From Deltaproteobacteria bacterium (GTDB lineage: Bacteria > Bdellovibrionota > FAC87 > UBA2466), in NCBI GenBank assembly GCA_016196825.1, contig JACPWY010000006.1:1-44796 (forward strand): a stretch of DNA of 44,796 bases. Direction: 5' to 3'. This document shows, in pieces, positions 6,981 to 15,827 of the stretch. The notes beneath the pieces are model-generated. The model was not told the DNA's origin, ran no database searches, and saw only the letters and a program-made list of their open reading frames with translations. The first letter of the stretch is position 1. Every line of letters begins with the position of its first letter. The position numbers and the translations under genes were made by a program.

Positions 6981-7940
6981 ATGAAAACCCTTTCAATTAT
7001 CACACCGGCCTATAACGAGGCATTGAATCTCCCCGTCTTCTACCAGCGAGTTTCGGAAGCGCTGCGAGACAATGGGGTCCATTGGGAGTGGATCATCGTC
7101 GACGATCACTCGCGGGATGAAACACCGAACGTGATCGGCCGGTTGAGTGAGTCAGACCCCCGCGTGCGTGGCTATCGCCTTTCGAGAAATTTCGGAGCCC
7201 ACAAGGCCGTTCGGTGCGGCCTTGACATGGCGCGGGGCGACGGAATTGTCATCATGGCCTCCGACCTCCAGGATCCGCCCGAAGCCATTCCCCGTCTGCT
7301 CAACGAATGGCAAAAGGGGGCGCAAGTTGTCTGGGCGGCACGGCAAAGCCGCGTGGGCGAAACCCACACCACAGTTTGGCTTTCCCGAATCTTTCATTTC
7401 ATCATCAAGAAGGCCTCTGGCATTTCGGAGATGCCCGCGCAAGGTGCTGACTTCTACCTCATCGACCACATGGTTCGCGAGGGCCTGAAACAGTTCAGTG
7501 AAAGCTCAGTCAATATCGGGGCGCTCACCATGTGGCTCGGCTACCGCCAAACCACGATCCTTTTTGAGCAGCAGGAGCGACTCAACGGAAAATCGGGCTG
7601 GACTCTCCGGAAAAAGCTGACCTTGGCTATCGACACATTTGTTTCCTTCAGCCATGTCCCCATTCGCGTCGTTTCGTGCATCGGTTTTGCGACGAGTGCG
7701 CTGGGCCTTGCCTGGGCCTCTTTCATTCTCTGGAATGCCCTTCACGGAACCGCCGTTCCTGGGTGGGCCTCTATCATGATCGTGGTTCTCGTGCTCGGTG
7801 GCGTGACGCTTCTGGCCCTTGGGGTCTTAGGCGAATACCTGTGGCGCACCCTTCAGGAATCTCGCAAGCGCCCCAACTACGTCATTGAGAGCCGCTGGGA
7901 AGAGGCTGGCGTGGCCGCAACACTCGCGTTGCATTCCTAA
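6981..7940 (+). CDS. Family 2 glycosyltransferase, polyprenyl-phosphate sugar synthase type
   Basis: A 319-residue GT2 enzyme of the DPM1/ArnC/GtrB type. It transfers a sugar from a nucleotide donor to undecaprenyl phosphate at the inner membrane. Visible motifs are SIITPAYNEALNLP at the N-terminus, VDDHSRDET, the catalytic ASDLQDPPE near residue 93 and the acceptor-loop motif ERLNGKSGW. Two C-terminal membrane helices (about 225-255 and 265-295) anchor it. It is divergent from the acyltransferase gene across a 44-bp gap. A 206-bp palindromic repeat separates it from the next gene and shares the last two bases of its stop codon. Confidence 0.9.
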   Translation: MKTLSIITPAYNEALNLPVFYQRVSEALRDNGVHWEWIIVDDHSRDETPNVIGRLSESDPRVRGYRLSRNFGAHKAVRCGLDMARGDGIVIMASDLQDPPEAIPRLLNEWQKGAQVVWAARQSRVGETHTTVWLSRIFHFIIKKASGISEMPAQGADFYLIDHMVREGLKQFSESSVNIGALTMWLGYRQTTILFEQQERLNGKSGWTLRKKLTLAIDTFVSFSHVPIRVVSCIGFATSALGLAWASFILWNALHGTAVPGWASIMIVVLVLGGVTLLALGVLGEYLWRTLQESRKRPNYVIESRWEEAGVAATLALHS

Positions 7941-8144
7941 TCCCTCAGCTCGGTTGCGTTTACTCAATCGGCGAGGGGATTTTGGCTGTCCACGAGGACG
8001 CACAAGAGAGGCCCCGGAGGCGTGTTTGCAAGAACCGGAACATGCCATCGGGCATGTTCCGGCATCTCCGAGCCGAGCGCGGAGGACGAAGTGGACGGCC
8101 AAAAGCACCCGCCCAGTGAGTAAACGCAACCGAGCTGAGGGATT
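7939..8144. repeat. Palindromic element E1 (nested inverted repeats)
   Basis: Outer arms 7939-7966 and 8117-8144 are perfect 28-bp inverted repeats. An inner stem pairs 7980-7993 with 8091-8104 (one G-U wobble). A central hairpin pairs 8035-8046 with 8051-8062 perfectly around loop ATCG. Unpaired core motifs GAGGACGCACAAG (7994-8006) and CGCGGAGGACGAAG (8078-8091) recur in E3 (37674-37851). The left arm begins inside the GT2 stop codon, and the right arm carries the GAGGGA Shine-Dalgarno sequence (8137-8142) of the next gene. No coding sequence inside. Confidence 0.85.
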
Positions 8145-8149
8145 CATTT

Positions 8150-8914
8150 ATGCAGATGTTTTTGAAAGAGCCCGTTTACTGCTTCACCTCCGACATCGAG
8201 TGGGCGCCGGAATGGGCGATTCGGGAAATGTTGTCGTTTTTTCGCGACCGCTCCATCCCCCTCACCCCCTTCAGCACGCACCATTCAATGGCATTGAAGG
8301 AATTCTTCCCAGGCAAAGAGAACGAACGTAGGGTTGGCCTCCACCCCAACTTTCTCATGCCGAGTTCCCACGGCAAGAATCCAACAGAGGTCATTGAAAC
8401 GGTCTGTGCACTGTGGCCGAAGGCCCAGGGGTTTCGCTCGCACTGCTTTTATGAAGACTCCCGAACTCTGCGCGATCTTGCGAGCCGGGGTTTTCTCTAC
8501 GACAGCAATCTGGCTCTCCATCTCCAACCCCTGTGCACGCCTCTATTTCACCACACCGGTATCATCCGATTCCCAGTGTTCTGGGAGGATGATGTCCATT
8601 TCACAAGGGAAGCGGAACTGGACTTTCATCGGTTGCAGAGGCACTTTGATTCCCCCGGACTCAAGGTCATCAATATCCATCCCCTGATCTTCTGTTTGAA
8701 CGCCCCCACGCTCGACTATTACACGCAAAGAAAGTTCCTCAATCAGGAACACGGAGAGCTCTGGCGAAAAGAGGTCTATCCGGGGCGGGGAATCCGGACC
8801 TTCGTTGAGGAGATGTTAAAAAATACGCGAACGAAGAATTACCGGAGCGAATACCTTCATGACCTCTATGAAGAGGTCTCGAACAGCCTCACCACTTCTC
8901 AGATTCTGCCTTAA
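8150..8914 (+). CDS. WbmS-like polysaccharide deacetylase-fold protein
   Basis: A 254-residue protein of the WbmS family, a branch of the carbohydrate-esterase-4/polysaccharide-deacetylase fold found in LPS and capsule loci. Motifs seen: FTSDIEWAPEWA (acidic metal site), the STHHS-like block, VGLHPNF, FRSHCFYEDS, YDSNLAL, FPVFWEDDVHF and INIHPLIF near residue 180. It probably removes an acyl group from a surface sugar, but the activity is not established for this subgroup. Its Shine-Dalgarno sequence lies in the right arm of E1, so a transcript reading through from the GT2 gene could hide it in a 28-bp stem. The 3' end overlaps the convergent acyltransferase by 26 bases. Confidence 0.8.
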   Translation: MQMFLKEPVYCFTSDIEWAPEWAIREMLSFFRDRSIPLTPFSTHHSMALKEFFPGKENERRVGLHPNFLMPSSHGKNPTEVIETVCALWPKAQGFRSHCFYEDSRTLRDLASRGFLYDSNLALHLQPLCTPLFHHTGIIRFPVFWEDDVHFTREAELDFHRLQRHFDSPGLKVINIHPLIFCLNAPTLDYYTQRKFLNQEHGELWRKEVYPGRGIRTFVEEMLKNTRTKNYRSEYLHDLYEEVSNSLTTSQILP

Positions 8915-9317
8915 TATTGCGAACGACCCGACCCGGCACTCCCACGACCAGTGAGTAGGGCGGAATGACACTGTTCTCTAGCACAACCGCGCCAGCACCA
9001 ATCACGCTGTGGTGGCCAATCGTGCTCCCCATCAGAATCACCGCGTTGCTTCCGATGAAGACGTGATCCCCAACAACTGTCGGCGCCTTTTCGATATCGA
9101 CTCGGCGCTGCGAGACACACCGTTTTGACGTCGAATGCGAGAGAATCTGAGCGCCGGAGGAGACATTGACCCCCTCGCCGATCGTGAGCCCACCTAGGCC
9201 GTCGATCAAAGTGAAAGCGCCGATCCAGGTGCCCCGACCAATCTTGGGATCACCCGTGATCCAGGTGAAGGGATTGTAGGGATTGGGAGCGAACTCTTTT
9301 TTGGTCTCGGAAACCAT
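8889..9317 (-). CDS. WbbJ-like hexapeptide acyltransferase
   Basis: A 142-residue acyltransferase made almost entirely of hexapeptide repeats (IGRGTWIGAFTLID, VVGDHVFIGSNAVILMGSTI and others) forming a left-handed beta helix. It has a histidine-containing SHST loop and the usual VIPPYSLVVGVPGRVVR ending. The family transfers acetyl groups from acetyl-CoA to sugars. It is convergent with the deacetylase-like gene and divergent from the aminotransferase gene, so the intergenic segment 9318-9365 should hold promoters for both. No Shine-Dalgarno sequence is evident before the ATG; TAGAAT lies 8 bases upstream on that strand. Confidence 0.85.
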   Translation of the reverse strand: MVSETKKEFAPNPYNPFTWITGDPKIGRGTWIGAFTLIDGLGGLTIGEGVNVSSGAQILSHSTSKRCVSQRRVDIEKAPTVVGDHVFIGSNAVILMGSTIGHHSVIGAGAVVLENSVIPPYSLVVGVPGRVVRNIKAESEKW

Positions 9318-9365
9318 CGGTGATATTCTAATAATACATCCCCACCAAGAATCTGGAGTCTCCTT

Positions 9366-10568
9366 TTGTCGTCATCCTCTATGCCATTCATGCGCCCCGT
9401 GTTAGGCGCAGAAGAAAAAGACGCAGTCTGTCGCGTTCTGTCGTCGGGCTGGGTGACTCAGGGCCCCGAGGTTGAGGCCTTTGAAAAAGAATTTGCGGCC
9501 CATGTCGGTGCACCGCACGCTACCGCAGTCTCCAACTGCACCGTCGCGTTGCAACTCGCCCTGCAGATTGTCGGCGTGAAAAGTGGCGATGAGGTGATCA
9601 CGGTGAGCCATTCCTTCGTCGCAACCGCCAACGCGATTCGCGCCCTGGGAGCCGTTCCCGTCTTCATTGACATCGATTCCACATCCTACAACATGAACCC
9701 CTCGCTCGTGAAAGGAGCCATTTCGAAAAAGACCCGCGCCATCCTGACGGTGCACCAACTCGGCCTGCCCTCAAATCTCACTGAGCTCGTCCCGCTCGCA
9801 AAGCAACTCGGCCTTCCTCTGGTTGAGGATGCCGCCTGCGCGATTGGCAGCGAGATTCTTTGCAACAACACTTGGCGGAAGATCGGCGCCCCCCACGGCG
9901 ATCTCGCCTGCTTTTCGTTTCACCCCCGAAAACTTCTCACGACCGGCGACGGAGGAATGATTACCGCGAAAAACGCCGAATGGGATCGCAGGCTCAAGCG
10001 CCTCCGCCACCACGGAATGGATCTCACCGATCGCGCCCGACATGAGTCGGCCACTATCCAGTTTGAGAGCTATTTGGAGCAGGGCTATAATTTCCGGCTC
10101 ACCGATCTGCAGGCCGCCGTTGGACGGCAGCAATTGCGCCGATTAGAAGAGATCGTCTCGCGCCGAAGAGCTCAGGCGAATCGCTATGGAGAGCTCTTTG
10201 CCGCCTACCCCGAGGTGGGAATCCCGTCCGAAGCCGCTTGGTCACGGACCAATTGGCAGAGCTATTGTGTGAGGCTTCCCGACACGGTGCCACTCAAGAA
10301 TCTCATGCAAAAGATGCTCGATGTTGGCATCCCATCTCGCAGAGGCGTCATGTGCAGCCACCGCGAGCCAGCCTACCGTGAACAGCCCAACACCTTTAGA
10401 ATTTCCGGTTCACTCATCGAAAGCGAAAGAGCGAATGACCAATGCCTTATCCTTCCGCTCTTTCATGAAATGAGTGACAGCGATCAGGCCAGGGTAGCCA
10501 CCTTTGTCGGTGGACACTGCCAAACAGGAGAAACACCTCAATGGAAAAATTCCGCTTTCAGCGCGTAG
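9366..10568 (+). CDS. DegT/DnrJ/EryC1/StrS-family PLP-dependent sugar aminotransferase
   Basis: A 400-residue PLP enzyme that aminates keto sugars for surface glycans. Motifs: [19 protein letters not shown] N-terminus, [13 protein letters not shown] (cofactor phosphate), [23 protein letters not shown] (Asp under the pyridine ring) and [15 protein letters not shown] with the Schiff-base lysine near residue 190. I use TTG 9366 because GGAG lies 7 bases upstream; ATG 9381 is the alternative and loses five residues. The last 28 bases overlap the epimerase gene, so the pair is coupled and likely acts on the same nucleotide sugar. The acyltransferases nearby could then acylate the amino group. Confidence 0.9.
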   Translation: MSSSSMPFMRPVLGAEEKDAVCRVLSSGWVTQGPEVEAFEKEFAAHVGAPHATAVSNCTVALQLALQIVGVKSGDEVITVSHSFVATANAIRALGAVPVFIDIDSTSYNMNPSLVKGAISKKTRAILTVHQLGLPSNLTELVPLAKQLGLPLVEDAACAIGSEILCNNTWRKIGAPHGDLACFSFHPRKLLTTGDGGMITAKNAEWDRRLKRLRHHGMDLTDRARHESATIQFESYLEQGYNFRLTDLQAAVGRQQLRRLEEIVSRRRAQANRYGELFAAYPEVGIPSEAAWSRTNWQSYCVRLPDTVPLKNLMQKMLDVGIPSRRGVMCSHREPAYREQPNTFRISGSLIESERANDQCLILPLFHEMSDSDQARVATFVGGHCQTGETPQWKNSAFSA

Positions 10569-11581
10569 CGGTCACCGGCGGAGCCGGCTTTATCGGCAGC
10601 CATCTCGTAGACCACCTCGTTTCACTGGGCTGCGAGGTCACCGTGATCGACAACTTTTCCTCGGGCGATAGAAAAAACCTCGAGCAACACAAGAATAACC
10701 CCAAGGTGCGGGTCTTTGAGGGCGATGTCCGAAACTTGAAACTTGTTGAAAAAGCCTTCACCGGAATCGATCTTGTTTTCCATCTCGCCACGCACTGTGT
10801 CCGCCTCTCCCTCACGGATCCTCTCACCAACCACGATGTGAACGCGACCGGCACCCTCAACGCGCTCATTGCCGCCTCGGCTCTCGGCGTGTCTCGATTC
10901 GTCTACTGCTCCTCGTCTGAGGTTTATGGCAATGCCGCGGTGGCGAGCGGCCTCACTCTGCTCAACGAGGATGCCTTCAAAAGACCCAGTACGGTCTACG
11001 GTGCCTCGAAACTTGTGGGTGAGCAATACACGCGTGCATTTTTTGAAACGAAGGGCCTCTCCTCGATGACCGTGCGCCCGTTCAACGCCTACGGCGAGCG
11101 ATCACACCTTCTGGGCGCCTATGGCGAAGTCATTCCGCGCTTTGCCGTCCTCATTCAATCAGGCCGATCACCCGTGATCTTCGGCGACGGCACCCAAACG
11201 CGCGACTTCACCTACGTCAAAGACATCGCAAAGGGTCTGGTCCTAGCCAGCCAAACCGACTCCCTCGTCGGTGAAAGCGTCAACGTCGCCTGCGGAAAAG
11301 AGGTCTCGATCAACGAACTCGGGGAAACACTCTGTCAGGTCTTGAAGCTTTCCTTCCAGCCCCGTTACACCAAGGAGCGGCCGGGCGATATCCTCCGTCT
11401 GCCAGCTGACAACGCCTTAGCCAGACACCTTTGGCCCGATTTTTCCTTCACACCCCTTTCGGAAGGGTTGAGTCGATATGTAAACTGGATCAATTCCGGC
11501 AGACCCGACTACCAGGCACTCGCCAACCTCCTGTTCGAGCGCAACTGGGATCTCCGCGAAACCACCAAAATCGCCGCGTAA
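10541..11581 (+). CDS. NAD-dependent sugar epimerase/dehydratase (extended SDR)
   Basis: A 346-residue extended short-chain dehydrogenase of the GalE/dTDP-glucose-dehydratase group. The N-terminal [15 protein letters not shown] binds [12 protein letters not shown] supplies the Ser, and [12 protein letters not shown] is the catalytic YxxxK motif. [10 protein letters not shown] and the [14 protein letters not shown] region are typical of nucleotide-sugar binding. AGGAG precedes the ATG inside the end of the aminotransferase gene. The exact sugar cannot be deduced. It is convergent with the hemerythrin gene with a 27-bp gap. Confidence 0.88.
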   Translation: MEKFRFQRVAVTGGAGFIGSHLVDHLVSLGCEVTVIDNFSSGDRKNLEQHKNNPKVRVFEGDVRNLKLVEKAFTGIDLVFHLATHCVRLSLTDPLTNHDVNATGTLNALIAASALGVSRFVYCSSSEVYGNAAVASGLTLLNEDAFKRPSTVYGASKLVGEQYTRAFFETKGLSSMTVRPFNAYGERSHLLGAYGEVIPRFAVLIQSGRSPVIFGDGTQTRDFTYVKDIAKGLVLASQTDSLVGESVNVACGKEVSINELGETLCQVLKLSFQPRYTKERPGDILRLPADNALARHLWPDFSFTPLSEGLSRYVNWINSGRPDYQALANLLFERNWDLRETTKIAA

Positions 11582-11608
11582 TCAAGCCGGAACCGAATCC
11601 CCATCGCA

Positions 11609-12085
11609 TCACGCGGCCCAGGTCTGTTCGGACACAAGCTCCTGTTTGTGTTCGCGCTTTTGACGACGATTCAGGTGGCCTTCCAGTTCTAAACCGATCT
11701 GCTCCATGCGATCCTCGCCAAGAGAATTTTCAACCAAGGGAAAGTATTCATCCTCCTCCTCAGAGATGTGGTGCTGCAGGATTTCTCGCATCACCTTCAC
11801 CTTGGCCCCAAACGCCCCGTCTTTCGTAGACGTCTTTTTGATCTTGCGAATCATGATCCGAACTAGCTCGTGTTCCTCATAGCCCTCAAGTGTGGCGGCA
11901 CAATCCACCTCCTGCCCTTCTGAATAGAGGTAACGCTCTTCGAGGTGTGCATGCTCCTCTACCGCCTTCGCCAACTGCCGAAAGATCCGGCGCTCCTCTC
12001 GGCTCTGCCCCTTGACCCCGTCCATCCGATCAAAGAGTTCCTCCAACTCACGGTGTTGAGTTTTGAGAATCTCGATGGCGTTCAT
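11609..12085 (-). CDS. Hemerythrin HHE-domain protein
   Basis: A 158-residue four-helix protein of the HHE family, which binds a di-iron centre and serves in oxygen, NO or iron sensing. Metal-ligand candidates are in LKTQHRELEELFDR, VEEHAHLEERYLY, YEEHELV and LQHHISEEEDEYFP. I choose ATG 12085, which has AAGGAGAT immediately upstream; the frame extends to 12175 but without a ribosome site. It is divergent from a CsbD stress-protein gene, and co-regulation in stress is plausible but not shown. Confidence 0.85.
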   Translation of the reverse strand: MNAIEILKTQHRELEELFDRMDGVKGQSREERRIFRQLAKAVEEHAHLEERYLYSEGQEVDCAATLEGYEEHELVRIMIRKIKKTSTKDGAFGAKVKVMREILQHHISEEEDEYFPLVENSLGEDRMEQIGLELEGHLNRRQKREHKQELVSEQTWAA

Positions 12086-12284
12086 AAGATCTCCTTTCCC
12101 TCTACCGCTGATGCATACCCAGTGCCATGCCACGCCAAGCTTGGGCGCCCAACCACGACGCAGTTTTCGCTGCACTTCGCATCACGGGATTCTAGATTCT
12201 GCGAGCGGCACAGTGGCAGACGAGCCTTCTGGGCTCGGCACGCAATCTGCATTGCACAAGAGAGAACTCTTTTCAGGAGGCCCT

Positions 12285-12479
12285 ATGAATGCATCACGTC
12301 TGAAGGGAAAATTCCGCCGTGCCAAGGGAAAGATCAAAGAGCGCGTGGGACGCGCCACCCGAAATAGCAAGCTCGAAGGTCAGGGCGTGGCTGATCAGGT
12401 CATCGGTCAAACTCAAGAAGGCTATGGTGAGGCCAAAGACCGCGTGAAAGACGCTGTCGACACTGCCTTTGGCGATTAG
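12285..12479 (+). CDS. CsbD-family stress-response protein
   Basis: A 64-residue, highly charged protein with the CsbD pattern: MNASRLKGKFRRAKGKIKE, then a helix ending in GYGEAKDRVKDAVD. CsbD proteins are small, abundant and induced by general stress; their molecular role is unknown. CAGGAGG lies 5 bases before ATG 12285. The frame is open further upstream, but those codons read through the divergent hemerythrin promoter region and look non-coding. Confidence 0.85.
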   Translation: MNASRLKGKFRRAKGKIKERVGRATRNSKLEGQGVADQVIGQTQEGYGEAKDRVKDAVDTAFGD

Positions 12480-12491
12480 GCCACCGCCACC

Positions 12492-13649
12492 CTAATGAGA
12501 CCTCAAACGCGCGATCTTCGCGATGGCTGTTCTCACAGTGGGGAGAAGCACATCAGCGACCCGGTGGGAACCGAGATCGGTGAAGTGGCAGTCGTCGACA
12601 AAGTTATCCAAAGAGGGGGTCACGCCGTTAGGCAGATCGACGTAGCGCCGTCCATATCGCTCGGCAATTCCGCGCTGCCGCTCGTTGTATTTTGCCATTT
12701 CCTGAGCGGCCCAAATGGCGCTGGGTCTCACCGGCCCCTTGGGCGTCAGCACCTGAAACCAAAGAGAACGGCTCTCTTCCACAGACAGTCCCTCTTTCCA
12801 AAGGACGGGCTGTCCCATCACGACCACCTCAGGGATATCCTTCAACTCCTTAAGAAGGGCCTCCATCCCGTCGGCAAATTCCTCAACTGGATCCGGAGCT
12901 CTTTCGATGGCGGCGGCAGCCGGCATCCTCTGGTACTTGGCCTGAAGAGCTTTCCTATCGGCGGTCCCCCAATCGAGGGCACGCCCCGCCCGCATCTCAG
13001 GATCATGCGACCGCTTAAGCCGAATCGCCCGCTGGAGATTGTACAGCTGTGAGTAGTCCGACAAAAAGGTCCGCACCCTTGTTCCCACGCCAATTTCGTT
13101 TTTCACGTTTCTCACGTGCGCCAGGCTCGCGGCACGATCGTAGTGATAACCCGCACCTCCGTGCCAGACGAGATCGTTGATCCCCAGCAGCGTCACCACC
13201 ACGTCGGGCTGGTAGCGCTGCCGGTTTTGGCGCACCCACTCGACCGTTCTGAATGCGCCAGCACCACCCTCGCCGTAGGCGATGAGTTCAATCTTCTTCT
13301 CCGGGAATTCCCTCTGTAACTGCGCCTCCAGGATTCCCCACCACGCATCGCGACTCGACTGGAATTCCGATTGTGTCGTCGAGGCTCCAATGCACATCAC
13401 CCGGATGGTCCGCGCCCCCTTGCGCAGGGATTTCAACGACGCGCTTCTCACCCCGAATCGCGTGACATCCAACACGACCTCATCCTTCACACCACGCAGC
13501 TCGGGCCGAATCTTCACCTGGTAGGCCATCTTCTCGATGGGAATAAAGGTCCACAGAGCGCCCTCGGTTAATAAAAGTGCAAACATAGTGCTGGACACGA
13601 CGAGCCCGGTGGCCGCAAGGAAACGATGGAATCGAGTGTGCAGTCTCAC
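12492..13649 (-). CDS. Membrane-anchored SGNH/GDSL-family hydrolase
   Basis: A 385-residue protein with an N-terminal membrane helix or signal anchor (about 10-35), then an SGNH hydrolase fold. CIGASTTQS carries the nucleophile Ser, GEGGAGAF the oxyanion Gly, LLGINDL the Asn, and DDCHFTDLG near the C-terminus the Asp/His pair. Such enzymes act as periplasmic esterases or as O-acetyl transfer partners on cell-wall or surface sugars. The substrate is not known. It is convergent with the CsbD gene across 12 bp. Confidence 0.8.
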   Translation of the reverse strand: MRLHTRFHRFLAATGLVVSSTMFALLLTEGALWTFIPIEKMAYQVKIRPELRGVKDEVVLDVTRFGVRSASLKSLRKGARTIRVMCIGASTTQSEFQSSRDAWWGILEAQLQREFPEKKIELIAYGEGGAGAFRTVEWVRQNRQRYQPDVVVTLLGINDLVWHGGAGYHYDRAASLAHVRNVKNEIGVGTRVRTFLSDYSQLYNLQRAIRLKRSHDPEMRAGRALDWGTADRKALQAKYQRMPAAAAIERAPDPVEEFADGMEALLKELKDIPEVVVMGQPVLWKEGLSVEESRSLWFQVLTPKGPVRPSAIWAAQEMAKYNERQRGIAERYGRRYVDLPNGVTPSLDNFVDDCHFTDLGSHRVADVLLPTVRTAIAKIARLRSH

Positions 13650-13680
13650 ACGGTCTTATCGACTCAATGCGTTAGTTGCT

Positions 13681-13977
13681 TTACGGAACTAGGTAGTTTT
13701 GGCCGCCCCAGGAGACCCTCACGCGCGCCCCTCTAGGAAAAAGCGCCTGAATGAATCTAACGAGCAGCATCCTTCGATCGGGGTTGGTCCGCGGGCACAC
13801 CTCATCGGCCGCCTTCGGCACACGCAGAGAATACTCGGGAGGCGTGAGGTTCGGCGCGGTCGCGACGGTACCGGCGCGGTTGAGCTCGGCCACACAAATC
13901 GTAAAGGAATCAGCACCTAGGAGAGTTGGGAGAAAAAGTAATGACTGCAGCGCCAACAACCGCGTGACAAACCGCAT
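13681..13977 (-). CDS. Small secreted protein of unknown function
   Basis: A 98-residue protein with a Sec signal peptide (MRFVTRLLALQSLLFLPTLLG, cleavage near residue 21). The mature domain of about 75 residues has two cysteines (ICVAEL and DEVCPRT) that could form a disulphide. GAGG lies 7 bases before the ATG. It is 28 bp downstream of the DUF374 gene on the same strand and upstream of the SGNH hydrolase, so the three may form an operon. No family recognised. Confidence 0.65.
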   Translation of the reverse strand: MRFVTRLLALQSLLFLPTLLGADSFTICVAELNRAGTVATAPNLTPPEYSLRVPKAADEVCPRTNPDRRMLLVRFIQALFPRGARVRVSWGGQNYLVP

Positions 13978-14005
13978 ACGTACCTCGTACCGGAGAGTTT
14001 ATCGT

Positions 14006-14716
14006 TCAATTGTGTGGCAATTGTGTCGCAGACGCCGCAACGGATGGACCGACAGATCGGACCTTGCCCTCCGCAAGACCCTTGAGCTCAACGAGCGCCG
14101 TCTGAAAAGCACGCCTCATCGCCTCGAGCTCTTCCTCACTCGCCTCCCGCGGAATCACCATGGGATCGCCGTACAGAACCGCACAGCGGGTGAATGGTAA
14201 CGGCAAAAAACATTTGTTCCAGCTTTTCTCAAAGACTAAGCTCCGCTCCGCGGCCGCAACCCCTGGAATCAGCGGAGCCCCAGTCACCTGCGCAAGTTTC
14301 AGTACCCCCAATTTCACCTCAAAGCGGGGACCATGGGGGCCATCAACGGCTAAACTCGCATCCCGCTTGCGCCTTTTCACAGCGTCGACGAGCCCCTTAA
14401 GACCGCCAGCGCCGCCGCGCGTGCTGCTCCCTCTCACAACAAAATACCCGAGCCAACTGAGAATTCTCGCCATCCGACTGCCGTCACGGCTGCGACTCGA
14501 AAGAACCGCCATACCTCGTCCGCCATGCGTCCCCACGAGAAGAAGCTCGTCTCCGTGCCAATGGCCGTAGATACGCGGCTCTTTTGTCCGGTCGTGGGCC
14601 GGGGTCCCCTCATAAGTCACTCGCCACGTGTGGCTTAAGACCCAGTAAAGACTTGTGAAAATGGAGGCTAGCAACCAATCAATGATTCGATGCACAATAG
14701 TTCTCACAGGACTCAT
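14006..14716 (-). CDS. DUF374 lysophospholipid-acyltransferase-like protein
   Basis: A 236-residue protein matching the DUF374 pattern, a relative of LPS acyltransferases often near lipid A genes. After a membrane-associated N-terminal helix (IIDWLLASIFTSLYWVLSH), IYGHWHGDELLL occupies the position of the acyltransferase His motif. SSRSRDGSRMARIL, FVVRGSSTRGG and LAVDGPHGPRFEVK follow as in the family. I start at ATG 14716; the frame continues upstream to 14863 over the 5' end of the divergent kinase-like gene, which is unlikely to be real. The acceptor lipid is unknown. Confidence 0.8.
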   Translation of the reverse strand: MSPVRTIVHRIIDWLLASIFTSLYWVLSHTWRVTYEGTPAHDRTKEPRIYGHWHGDELLLVGTHGGRGMAVLSSRSRDGSRMARILSWLGYFVVRGSSTRGGAGGLKGLVDAVKRRKRDASLAVDGPHGPRFEVKLGVLKLAQVTGAPLIPGVAAAERSLVFEKSWNKCFLPLPFTRCAVLYGDPMVIPREASEEELEAMRRAFQTALVELKGLAEGKVRSVGPSVAASATQLPHN

Positions 14717-14753
14717 CAATGTGGGGTCCCTTTCTTCCGATACGGAGAGTACC

Positions 14754-15806
14754 ATGCCACCAGCTAAAGCCAAAAAGAGCCGGGACCATTCGTTCGAAAT
14801 CGAGAAGCACCTGCGTGAGTTTTGCGAGGTCTCAAGCGAAGAGCTCGGCAACGCTTTAGGCACCGTGCTCGGCGAGCTTGACTACGCGCTCAGCAGCCAC
14901 CAGCCGCAGGTGCGGGAACGCTCCATGATCGTTGCCGTCTCGGCGGTCGAACGCGCGATAGCACTCGCGCGAAACCTTCGCTATTTCTCACTCCACACCA
15001 AACTCGACGTCCAGATGTCGGACCTGACCGCCACTGTTCTCGACACCGTGGATCTGCTTGAACGCGAGCTCGAGTTTCAAAAAATAACGATCGCAGTCCG
15101 GGCTGAGGCTGGCCTCATGATGAATTTCGATGCGGCCGCGATTCAACAGGTGATCTTAAATCTTCTGATCAACGCCGCCCAGGCCATGCCCACCGGCGGT
15201 AAAATAACCATCTCGCTTCACCATCTCAAGGATACCGTTGAGATCGGTGTCCACGATTCGGGCGACGGCATGACCGCCACAGAAATGCACAATCTCTTTG
15301 TGCCCTATCGCACAACCAAGTCCAAAGCGGCGAAGGGGCTTGGACTCACCGTAGCGCGAGCACTCGTAGAAAGTCACGGCGGCGAAATCCGGGTCGATTC
15401 CAAAAAGGGCAAGGGGACCGCCGTCATGGTCGCCCTCCCCTACCTCGGAGCCAAGAAGGGAAAGGTCCCCCGCGAGGTACGCCGTTACCGTCGCGCCCGG
15501 GTGCACATTCCAGCGACCGTCATGCTGGCCGGTGATATTCGCGTAAACACCCAACTCTCGATTTTGAGTCTCGGCGGGTGCTATGTCCGCCTGTCTCCCG
15601 ACAATCGGGTCAAGCTCCCCAAGGTGAACGACTTCATCGGGATCCGCATTCAGTATTTCGGAGAGGAAGAGATTGCCATCAGCCGCGCCCGGGTCAAGAA
15701 CCTGGTCTGGGCAGGCGACCAATCGGGGGTGGGGCTCGAGTTCGACGAGCTTACGTCCAGGGCGCGCAAGCTCATCGACGCTATTGTGCGATCGCATTCT
15801 CTGTAG
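14754..15806 (+). CDS. Histidine-kinase-like ATPase fused to a PilZ domain
   Basis: A 350-residue fusion. Residues about 15-90 look like a DHp helical hairpin, but where kinases have the phospho-acceptor His the sequence reads SSEELGNALGTVLGELDYAL, with no His. Residues 95-235 form a HATPase_c domain with N box VILNLLINAAQAM, G1 DSGDGM and G2 GLGLTVARAL. Residues 240-350 form a PilZ domain starting RRYRRARV (the RxxxR c-di-GMP motif), with ILSLGG in place of the usual D/NxSxxG. It may respond to c-di-GMP and signal without its own phosphotransfer. GGAGAG precedes ATG 14754. It diverges from the DUF374 gene by 37 bp. Confidence 0.8.
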   Translation: MPPAKAKKSRDHSFEIEKHLREFCEVSSEELGNALGTVLGELDYALSSHQPQVRERSMIVAVSAVERAIALARNLRYFSLHTKLDVQMSDLTATVLDTVDLLERELEFQKITIAVRAEAGLMMNFDAAAIQQVILNLLINAAQAMPTGGKITISLHHLKDTVEIGVHDSGDGMTATEMHNLFVPYRTTKSKAAKGLGLTVARALVESHGGEIRVDSKKGKGTAVMVALPYLGAKKGKVPREVRRYRRARVHIPATVMLAGDIRVNTQLSILSLGGCYVRLSPDNRVKLPKVNDFIGIRIQYFGEEEIAISRARVKNLVWAGDQSGVGLEFDELTSRARKLIDAIVRSHSL

Positions 15807-15827
15807 TTAGATTCCCGTGGCACACAC

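Noticed and set aside
7939..8144. E1 as a retron or CRISPR-like array
   Set aside because: No reverse transcriptase or cas gene lies nearby, there are no regularly spaced repeats, and the structure is a single nested palindrome.
7885..8331. Plus-strand open frame spanning E1 and the start of the WbmS-like gene
   Set aside because: It reads through a palindromic repeat and two real genes in another frame; the palindrome's codons would be unusual and no domain is visible.
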